A DNA stretch of 12,856 nucleotides, taken from assembly GCA_023395435.1 (NCBI GenBank), contig JAEWZG010000137.1, positions 1 through 12,856 on the forward strand. The letters run 5' to 3'. The position numbers and the translations under genes were made by a program. The notes beneath the pieces are model-generated. The model made no database searches and was not told the DNA's origin. It worked only from the letters and a program-made list of their open reading frames with translations. Positions within the stretch are counted from its first letter, which is position 1. Every line of letters starts with the position of its first letter. Of this stretch, positions 1 to 4,622 are shown one piece after another. Origin of the DNA: Bacillota bacterium. Its GTDB lineage: Bacteria > Bacillota > Clostridia > Oscillospirales > Ruminococcaceae.

Positions 1-7
1 TTCTCAT
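1..7 (-). CDS. Start of a divergent gene running off the left edge (partial)
   Basis: On the minus strand an ATG at 7-5 is preceded by a GGAGGGA Shine-Dalgarno (plus-strand 15-21) with about 8 bases between. Only two codons (Met-Arg) lie in the window, so no function can be given. The pairing of a good SD with an ATG in an otherwise non-coding stretch upstream of a plus-strand gene suggests a divergently transcribed gene. It could also be chance. Confidence 0.35.
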
Positions 8-30
8 TTATTCGTTCCCTCCAAATATGC

Positions 31-59
31 TTGACATTTACATCATTATTTTATATTAT
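31..59 (+). promoter_or_regulatory. Probable sigma-A promoter of tmcAL
   Basis: TTGACA at 31-36 and TATTAT at 54-59 are separated by 17 bases, matching the vegetative consensus except at one -10 position. Transcription would start near 66, leaving a leader of about 80 bases before the tmcAL ATG. No riboswitch-like fold was recognised in that leader. Confidence 0.6.
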
Positions 60-145
60 TACAAATAGAATTAAAAAGCAAGAAAAACTGTTAAAAATCA
101 TTAATATTCACAAAATATTAATCTAAATTAAGAAAGGTTTAATGC

Positions 146-1333
146 ATGATAATTTCAGGAATAATATGTGAATATAATCCTTTTCATAACGGGCATATGT
201 TTCAGCTTCAGGAAACACGAAAAAAAGGGGCAACTCATATTATTGCAGTAATGAGTGGGAATTATGTACAGCGCGGCGAAATTGCTTTAATTGACAAGCA
301 TATAAGGGCTGAAATTGCTGTAAAATGCGGTGCTGATCTTGTTATTGAACTGCCTGTTCCATACTCAGTTTCTTCAGCCGAAATTTTCTCAAGAGGCGGA
401 ATTTATATCTTAAATCAACTTGGCGTTGTTGATATGCTTTCTTTTGGTTCTGAAAGTGGAGATATTGAACTTCTTAAAAAAGCTGCTGACGCTTCAAAAG
501 AAGTTGAATGTCACAATGAAGTTTCAAAACTAATTTCACAAGGTATATCATACCCATCTGCCGTTGCTGATATTATCAAAAAAGATTACGGTGAAGAAAT
601 TTATAATGTATTTACTTCTCCCAACAATACTCTTGGTATAGAATACATCAAGGCACTTGATTTTTTCAAAAGTAAAATTAGTCCTATTACAATAACACGA
701 AAAGCTGTTGACCACGACAGTATGGATATCAGCAATGACTTTGCAAGTGCTTCAATGATAAGAGAATCAATAAAGTCAGATAAAGATACATCTAATTTTA
801 TTCCTGATTTGTGCATGAATGCAATAAATGAACAGATTAGAAGAGACAGAATTTCTGATATTAGAAATATTGAAAATATAATTTTCTACAAGCTTTTGTC
901 AATGACAAAGGATGAACTTGCTCTTCTGCCTGATGCTAACAACGGCTTATCTGACAGGCTTTATACTGCCTGCAGGAAAGCAAACTCATATAACGAACTT
1001 CTCGATTTGACTAAAACAAAGTGTTTTACTCTTGCTCGAATCAGAAGAGTAATTTCATATGCACTTATGGGAATTACAGCCGATGATTTATTCGTCTTAC
1101 CTCAATATGCAAGAATTCTCGCATTTAACGATAGGGGTTGTGAAGTTTTAGCGAAGATAAAAGAGAAATCGAACTTCCCTATTTCAACTTCATTAATGAA
1201 TCTTTCAAAGCTTAATGATAGTGCAAAACGACTTGTGGAACTTGATAAAATTGCATCAATGCTGTTTTCACTTTCTGTAAATGATAAGAATTATAAGAAA
1301 AATGAGCTTACTGTTATGGTTAGAAAGACCTAG
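146..1333 (+). CDS. tmcAL: tRNA(Met) cytidine acetate ligase (TmcAL, YlbM family)
   Basis: This 395-residue protein matches the usual length of the TmcAL/YlbM family (formerly DUF795). These cytoplasmic enzymes use acetate and ATP to N4-acetylate the wobble cytidine of elongator tRNA-Met. The N-terminus carries the nucleotidyltransferase signature: GIICEYNPFHNGH at residues 5-17 contains the HxGH-type ATP-binding motif. A second conserved block follows at about 36-84 (MSGNYVQRGE, GADLVIELP, SSAEIFSRGG), then SFGSES at 99-104. The start at 146 is chosen because AGAAAGG at 131-137 sits 8 bases upstream. An ATG at 142 is out of frame. The gene is monocistronic, with its own promoter and a strong terminator. 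The protein appears intact. Family assignment rests on motif recognition, and acetate-ligase activity is inferred from the family. Confidence 0.93.
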   Translation: MIISGIICEYNPFHNGHMFQLQETRKKGATHIIAVMSGNYVQRGEIALIDKHIRAEIAVKCGADLVIELPVPYSVSSAEIFSRGGIYILNQLGVVDMLSFGSESGDIELLKKAADASKEVECHNEVSKLISQGISYPSAVADIIKKDYGEEIYNVFTSPNNTLGIEYIKALDFFKSKISPITITRKAVDHDSMDISNDFASASMIRESIKSDKDTSNFIPDLCMNAINEQIRRDRISDIRNIENIIFYKLLSMTKDELALLPDANNGLSDRLYTACRKANSYNELLDLTKTKCFTLARIRRVISYALMGITADDLFVLPQYARILAFNDRGCEVLAKIKEKSNFPISTSLMNLSKLNDSAKRLVELDKIASMLFSLSVNDKNYKKNELTVMVRKT

Positions 1334-1359
1334 AATATACTACACTAATATAAAAAAGT

Positions 1360-1402
1360 ATAACCTAAAAAGAACATTGAATTCTTTTTAGGTTATTTTT
1401 TA
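1360..1402 (+). terminator. Bidirectional intrinsic terminator between tmcAL and the VOC gene
   Basis: A perfect 15-bp stem (arms 1360-1374 and 1382-1396, 7-base loop) is followed by a T run on the plus strand. The stem is preceded by an A run (1352-1357), which becomes a T run on the minus strand. It can therefore terminate tmcAL and also the convergent gene ending at 1416. Confidence 0.85.
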
Positions 1403-1415
1403 AGCTAATTGCTAA

Positions 1416-1829
1416 TTAGATCTGATTGAAATCCTCAGCCTTGAAAGTTTCTGGCGGCCTATTTTGAGGTATTGTCAAATACCACCTTATGCCAAACATA
1501 TCTGCTACTTCTGCTGCACATGGGCTCCATGGTAATTCACCGACTTCTATGATAATATTACCATTCTTGCTTAAAACATCAAAAGCATTTATCAACTGAG
1601 CTTTTTCATCAAATGTAACACAAATTTGAACTGGATTGTTTGTACACTTCGGTGCATTTGATTCAACAACTGAAAACATTACTGCGCCATCACTTAATAA
1701 TTCTGAGTGAAAATATGTACCGTCTGGATTTAACATATGATAGCCAAGGTCTAATGAAAAAGCTTCTTTGTATACTTCAACAGCTTCTACGCTGTTTTTT
1801 ACATATAATCCCACACCATAACATCTCAT
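1416..1829 (-). CDS. VOC-fold (glyoxalase/PhnB-like) protein
   Basis: A 137-residue single-domain protein of the vicinal-oxygen-chelate superfamily, closest by eye to the PhnB-like branch. Visible hallmarks are the opening beta strand and helix (GVGLYVKNSVEAVEVYKEAF, 5-24), an acidic 'NPDGTYFHSEL' strand (34-44), and the terminal strand with 'ADMFGIRWYLTIPQ' (109-122), equivalent to the DPFGxxW end of PhnB proteins. The second half repeats the beta-alpha-beta arrangement (NPVQICVTFDEKAQLINAFDVL). Proteins of this type are cytoplasmic. Substrates vary (metal-dependent lyases, isomerases, antibiotic binding) and cannot be told here. The start is supported by GGGAG 8 bases upstream of the ATG and a perfect promoter. 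Metal ligands were not assigned with confidence, so enzymatic activity is uncertain. Confidence 0.8.
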   Translation of the reverse strand: MRCYGVGLYVKNSVEAVEVYKEAFSLDLGYHMLNPDGTYFHSELLSDGAVMFSVVESNAPKCTNNPVQICVTFDEKAQLINAFDVLSKNGNIIIEVGELPWSPCAAEVADMFGIRWYLTIPQNRPPETFKAEDFNQI

Positions 1830-1866
1830 TTTTGGTCTCCCATAATTCTGTTTTGTTAATAAATTA

Positions 1867-1895
1867 ATTATATGTTAGTCATTATATTATGTCAA
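1867..1895 (-). promoter_or_regulatory. Consensus sigma-A promoter of the VOC gene
   Basis: On the minus strand TTGACA (plus 1890-1895), a 17-base spacer and TATAAT (plus 1867-1872) match the consensus perfectly. The -35 begins only a few bases after the stop codon of the upstream DUF2812 gene. Transcription would start near 1860, about 30 bases before the VOC ATG. Confidence 0.8.
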
Positions 1896-1900
1896 TATTA

Positions 1901-2425
1901 TTATTTTTTACTCTTTTTTATCTTCCTCATCGCAAAACCAATGTATGATAGTAAACCGCCTGACAAAACAAGTGCTAGAATATACTGCAATAAGTCAGAT
2001 GTTGTGCATTTCTTAAATGTTAATATCAGGCATACCAATGTAATCAGGAAAGTTACTACAAACAAAATAAAAGAAAACGAAACCGCTTTTACAAATCGTG
2101 AGTTTCTATCTTTGCGGGCTGCCTCATCTGAAAATGATTCCGGGCGTTCATCTGCATATTCCATTCGCCACAAGTATGTGCTCGCCAGTTGCCCGCAAAG
2201 TTCCCACCCAAAATCTTTGTAAGTTTCAAAATAGTCTTTTTTAACAAAAGGCTGTATGTCAAGAACATAACGATATTTTTTAGGCTCACCTTTATAGAAT
2301 TTTAAATAGGTTGTACTCCATTGAGTAAATTTTTTTGGATGATACCCTTTTTGTGCTAAATCTTCTAACCACTCTTCATACTCAGCTGGAACAGGGTGAA
2401 TGAATGACGACATAAATTTTATCAT
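1901..2425 (-). CDS. DUF2812 domain membrane protein
   Basis: A 174-residue protein with a soluble N-terminal DUF2812-like domain (about 5-95, including EEWLEDLAQKGYHPKKF, YRYVLDIQPF and the DFGWELCG motif at 71-78). Two predicted membrane helices follow at about 112-136 and 143-166, and the tail is lysine-rich (RKIKKSKK). Its ATG overlaps the padR stop as ATGA, and the GGAGGGA SD lies inside the end of padR, so the two genes are translationally coupled. DUF2812 proteins are very often encoded beside PadR regulators in Bacillota. Their biochemical role is not established. By analogy with other PadR-linked membrane proteins it may act in envelope stress or export, but that is inference. A second in-frame Met at residue 5 is a less likely start. 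Confidence 0.82.
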   Translation of the reverse strand: MIKFMSSFIHPVPAEYEEWLEDLAQKGYHPKKFTQWSTTYLKFYKGEPKKYRYVLDIQPFVKKDYFETYKDFGWELCGQLASTYLWRMEYADERPESFSDEAARKDRNSRFVKAVSFSFILFVVTFLITLVCLILTFKKCTTSDLLQYILALVLSGGLLSYIGFAMRKIKKSKK

Positions 2426-2739
2426 AAAAGTCCCTCCATATTCTTTGCAATCTCATTAATTCTGTTTTTCTCTTCAAGCAAAATACGTTTTCCTATTTCA
2501 GTGACAATGTACAGTTTTTTTCTGTCCTTTTCCTCGGTAGGTTTTATAAGTTCGCCATTTTCAAGCTTAACAAGAGTCTGATAAATTGTTCCTGCACCTA
2601 ATATAATTCTTCCAGCGGTTATTTCCTTAACATGTTGCATTATTCCATATCCGTGTCGTTCCTCAACAAGTGATATTAAAATATAAAGCATGGTTTCACT
2701 CATTGGAGTAAATTTTTTTCTTACTGTTTCAATATTCAT
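2422..2739 (-). CDS. PadR family transcriptional regulator
   Basis: A 105-residue PadR-type winged-helix DNA-binding protein, the short (PadR-s1-like) form. The winged helix covers about residues 10-85. MLYILISLVEERHGYGIMQHV (17-37) is the first helix pair with the characteristic HGYGI. ILGAGTIYQTLVKLENGELI (46-65) is the recognition helix block, and KDRKKLYIVTEIGKRIL (71-87) is the wing. The C-terminal helix (88-105) would form the dimer interface. The start is fixed by TAGGAGGTC just upstream. It is first in a two-gene unit with the DUF2812 gene. Its promoter contains two identical-half-site dyads, so autorepression is likely. The effector is unknown. Confidence 0.92.
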   Translation of the reverse strand: MNIETVRKKFTPMSETMLYILISLVEERHGYGIMQHVKEITAGRIILGAGTIYQTLVKLENGELIKPTEEKDRKKLYIVTEIGKRILLEEKNRINEIAKNMEGLL

Positions 2740-2766
2740 GTTGACCTCCTATATCATAATGTAATG

Positions 2767-2815
2767 TATCACTTTGTGATATATTTATTATATATCACGG
2801 TGTGATGTATGTCAA
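2767..2815 (-). promoter_or_regulatory. padR promoter with two operator dyads (ATCAC-N3-GTGAT)
   Basis: On the minus strand TTGACA (plus 2810-2815), 17 bases, then TATAAT (plus 2787-2792) is a perfect consensus promoter. One dyad, ATCAC-GGT-GTGAT at 2794-2806, fills the spacer. A second, TATCAC-TTT-GTGATA at 2767-2781, covers the likely transcription start. Their centres are 26 bp apart, and the inner half-sites also form a larger palindrome (2776-2798). The placement fits repression by PadR binding over the core promoter. The binding itself is inferred. Confidence 0.75.
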
Positions 2816-2867
2816 TAACTTTTTCAAAATAATTATTATTTATAAATATATTTTAAAATAATATAGA

Positions 2868-2896
2868 AAGACAGCCACTTTTAAGGTGACTGTCTT
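2868..2896 (-). terminator. Hairpin terminator downstream of the Cys/Arg-rich small gene
   Basis: AAGACAG/CTGTCTT arms continue into CAC/GTG with one pairing difference. On the minus strand that position is a G-U wobble, but on the plus strand it is a C-A mismatch, so the hairpin is better formed in minus-strand RNA. The following minus-strand sequence is T-rich but interrupted (TCTATATTATTTT). It lies about 33 bases after the stop at 2929. Confidence 0.55.
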
Positions 2897-2928
2897 CATC
2901 ATTAGTTAATATTCTTTAGAAATATTTA

Positions 2929-3021
2929 TTAACAACAACCGCAACAACGCCAGCATCTACAACAACGTCTGCAACAACGATTGCAACAACATCTACAACA
3001 AAAACGTCTACGACAGAACAT
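2929..3021 (-). CDS. Unrecognised 30-residue Cys/Arg-rich microprotein
   Basis: A short minus-strand ORF starts MFCRRRFCC and ends CRCWRCCGCC before a TAA. Of 30 residues, 15 are Cys (3, 8, 9, 11-13, 16, 17, 20, 21, 23, 26, 27, 29, 30) and 9 are Arg, with no acidic residue and no Lys. It is preceded by AAAGGAGG (plus 3028-3035) six bases from the ATG, as strong an SD as any in the window. A promoter candidate lies about 40 bases upstream of the ATG and a hairpin lies 33 bases after the stop, so it looks like a complete transcription unit. I do not recognise the family. The composition would suit a metal-binding, disulfide-cross-linked or nucleic-acid-binding peptide, or a spore-layer component. 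It has no hydrophobic signal segment. The alternative is that the trinucleotide-repetitive DNA (ACA/GCA/ACG on the plus strand) is non-coding, but the SD and ATG in this frame argue against that. Confidence 0.6.
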   Translation of the reverse strand: MFCRRRFCCRCCCNRCCRRCCRCWRCCGCC

Positions 3022-3068
3022 AAGATACCTCCTTTCATCAGGATATGTAATCTCAGCACTGTCTTTTA

Positions 3069-3097
3069 CATTGTATGCCGCACTCGTTTGCTTTGTG
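3069..3097 (-). promoter_or_regulatory. Candidate promoter of the Cys/Arg-rich gene, possibly sporulation-type
   Basis: On the minus strand CATACAATG (plus 3069-3077) is preceded by 17 bases and a CAC (plus 3095-3097). This resembles the mother-cell sigma-K (AC-N17-CATAnnnT) or sigma-E (-10 CATACAnT) consensus better than sigma-A, whose -35 is poor here. The start site would be near 3062, about 40 bases before the ATG. Such short consensus matches can arise by chance. Confidence 0.35.
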
Positions 3098-3174
3098 AAA
3101 TTGAAAATGTAAATACAAGATCTGATTCATATTCATGAAAAATTCCAGTAACCCATTATTGTTGTAATAATTCT

Positions 3175-3312
3175 CTAGGTTTTATTTGGTTTTTTGCACA
3201 ATTTCCTTGTTAGAAAAATAGTAAATGGACGTTCGTAAAAATAGTGAAGTATTCCTGTTAAAATAATAGTCCCAAGAACAAAAATAATCATCTTCAAACC
3301 AGTTGATATCAT
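3175..3312 (-). pseudogene. C-terminal remnant of an acyltransferase-3 family gene
   Basis: An open stretch of 45 codons on the minus strand reads as a hydrophobic helix (MIIFVLGTIILTGILHYF, residues 8-25) followed by YERPFTIFLTRKLCKK and a stop. A final membrane helix running into (I/Y)ERPF plus a short basic tail is typical of the C-terminus of acyltransferase-3 (OatA-like) membrane proteins, normally over 300 residues long. Here the frame is closed by a TAA four codons upstream of the first Met. No SD precedes that Met, and the upstream DNA is the promoter of the plus-strand gene. The likely reading is a decayed gene end. A coincidental ORF cannot be excluded. Confidence 0.4.
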
Positions 3313-3345
3313 GTCTAGTAGTTAAAGTAATAATATTTAATTTGC

Positions 3346-3374
3346 TTGATTTTATGTGAAAAATAATGTAAAAT
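3346..3374 (+). promoter_or_regulatory. Probable promoter of the transglutaminase-like gene
   Basis: TTGATT at 3346-3351 and TAAAAT at 3369-3374 are spaced by 17 bases. Transcription near 3381 gives a leader of about 27 bases to the TTG at 3408. The surrounding stretch 3040-3407 contains this promoter, the promoter of the small Cys-rich gene and the acyltransferase remnant. Nothing else was recognised there. Confidence 0.5.
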
Positions 3375-3407
3375 ATTACTATGTTATTATGAAAGAAGCT
3401 GAACAAT

Positions 3408-4409
3408 TTGTCATTATATGATATTTCTATTAGATATAATATTAATATAAATTATCTTGTTTCTCTTTTAAATCAGAATCAAGTATACATTCAAAATATT
3501 TATTACAAGCTTTCAGATGCAGATATTTATAGGATAAACGATATTCTCGCGAGATATAATATTATCCGTCCGAATTATACGTATAATTATTCTTACAATA
3601 ATGGAACATCAAGTAATAAGCTTTTGATAATTACTCCAATAATTATTGTTGCTATTATTGCAGGAGCTCTTATTCTCCTATACTCTGGTTTTTTTAGTAC
3701 TTATACCTTTAAAAGACATACTGACCAAAGTAACGCGATAAGCTTTAAAACTTCAGCACCCAAAATTGAATATGATGAGAATAAAAATGTTACATATAAT
3801 TGGAATTATGATAATAAGAACTGGTCATATACTCTTGAAATTCCTGAAAGCTATTATGACCAGTACAAACATTCTTCCCGAAACTATCCAGGTGTAAAAA
3901 AATTCACACAGCTTGTCACAGATGATACTGACGATAAGTGGCTCAATACTATTACACAGTCATTTATAGAAATCGGAAAGAAACAAGGTTATTCTGATTC
4001 ACAGATAGTTCAGCTTGTTGTATCCTTCGTTCAGAATATTGAATATCAGGAAGATCTGGAGTATACCGGAAAAGAGGAATATCCAAAGTACCCTTGTGAA
4101 ACACTTTATGACAAAGGGGGAGATTGTGAAGACTCAAGTATCTTATTAGCCTCACTTCTTCAGGAAATGGGATATGATGTTTCTTTATTTGATATTGCAT
4201 ATCGTGACAAAGATATAGGTCATATGTCAGTAGGAATAAAAGGCTCCAATAAAATGGACGGTAAGTATTTTAATTTAGCAAAAGATAAATATTATTATAT
4301 AGAAACAACCGCAGCAGGATGGGATATAGGAGATATGCCAGACGAATACGCAAATGCAGTAGTTGCGGTATTAAAAGTTTCTAGAGGAAACAAGTCATTT
4401 GAACCATAA
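3408..4409 (+). CDS. Membrane-anchored transglutaminase-like protein
   Basis: A 333-residue protein in three parts. Residues 1-52 form a small helical domain (SLYDISIRYNININYLVSLL, then LSDADIYRINDIL) that loosely resembles the IF2_N/HTH-like fold. A single membrane helix runs from about 72 to 92. Residues 130-325 form an extracytoplasmic domain of the transglutaminase-like cysteine hydrolase superfamily. The core is visible: GGDCEDSSILLASLL with Cys240, GHMSVGI with His272, and YYYIETTAAGW with Glu299, a plausible Cys-His-Glu triad. Substrate is unknown; peptidase or amide hydrolase action at the cell surface is an inference. The start is TTG at 3408, because an in-frame TGA at 3390 excludes the upstream ATG at 3381. 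The SD (AAAGAAG) is weak, and CTG at 3399 is the only other in-frame option. The gene stands alone with its own terminator. N-terminal inside, C-terminal outside topology is predicted. Confidence 0.75.
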   Translation: MSLYDISIRYNININYLVSLLNQNQVYIQNIYYKLSDADIYRINDILARYNIIRPNYTYNYSYNNGTSSNKLLIITPIIIVAIIAGALILLYSGFFSTYTFKRHTDQSNAISFKTSAPKIEYDENKNVTYNWNYDNKNWSYTLEIPESYYDQYKHSSRNYPGVKKFTQLVTDDTDDKWLNTITQSFIEIGKKQGYSDSQIVQLVVSFVQNIEYQEDLEYTGKEEYPKYPCETLYDKGGDCEDSSILLASLLQEMGYDVSLFDIAYRDKDIGHMSVGIKGSNKMDGKYFNLAKDKYYYIETTAAGWDIGDMPDEYANAVVAVLKVSRGNKSFEP

Positions 4410-4470
4410 AACAACCCTGATTTAATTGCTGAAGGCTTTGCCTAAACCTATTTAAATCAGGGTTGTTTTC
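4408..4470 (+). terminator. Intrinsic terminator of the transglutaminase-like gene
   Basis: An 18-bp perfect stem (arms 4408-4425 and 4452-4469) begins at the stop codon and ends in GTTTTC. Its 26-base loop contains a smaller AGGC-TTT-GCCT hairpin, giving a nested structure. The T run is short, but the stem is long and has a GC-rich middle. Confidence 0.75.
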
Positions 4471-4573
4471 TTACATTCTGGAACTAAGGACTTAATTTAT
4501 TAATCATAAAGTTACATTAAATATATATTTATGGAAACTTACTAAAATATTTAGTCAAATAACAAAATAATAG

Positions 4574-4602
4574 TTGAACATTGTCAAATAAAGTAATATA
4601 AT
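4574..4602 (+). promoter_or_regulatory. Promoter of the hydrogenase-chemoreceptor gene
   Basis: TTGAAC at 4574-4579, a 17-base spacer and a perfect TATAAT at 4597-4602 place the transcription start near 4609. That lies downstream of the ATG at 4605, so translation cannot begin there on this transcript. The palindrome ACTAAA-ATA-TTTAGT (4541-4555) lies just upstream and could be an operator, but it may simply be AT-rich sequence. Confidence 0.65.
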
Positions 4603-4622
4603 ATATGAAAAAGGAGGTAATT

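Noticed and set aside
1872..2222. 116-codon plus-strand ORF over the DUF2812 gene
   Set aside because: It is antisense to a well-supported gene, lacks an SD, and has no recognisable domain.
2929..3021. CRISPR array or simple satellite repeat suggested by recurrent ACAACG/GCAACA units
   Set aside because: Units are 3-12 bases, irregular, without spacers of constant size, and are explained by runs of Cys and Arg codons.
2911..3060. Thr-rich plus-strand reading frame across the Cys/Arg microprotein gene
   Set aside because: The plus strand reads as TTTATT-type repeats, but a TAG at 2917 closes the frame and there is no ATG, GTG or SD before the repeats. The minus strand has both ATG and SD.
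3182..3406. 74-codon minus-strand ORF upstream of the transglutaminase-like gene
   Set aside because: It starts with TTG without an SD, overlaps the plus-strand promoter, has no recognisable domain, and is in a different frame from the acyltransferase-like remnant.
4541..4555. Palindrome ACTAAA-ATA-TTTAGT as a firm operator
   Set aside because: It is short and AT-only in its core within very AT-rich DNA, has no second copy, and no regulator is encoded beside it. It is mentioned only as a possibility.
4605..4622. Upstream ATG for the hydrogenase-chemoreceptor gene
   Set aside because: It lies before the predicted transcription start and its own codons contain the SD (GGAGG) for the ATG at 4623.
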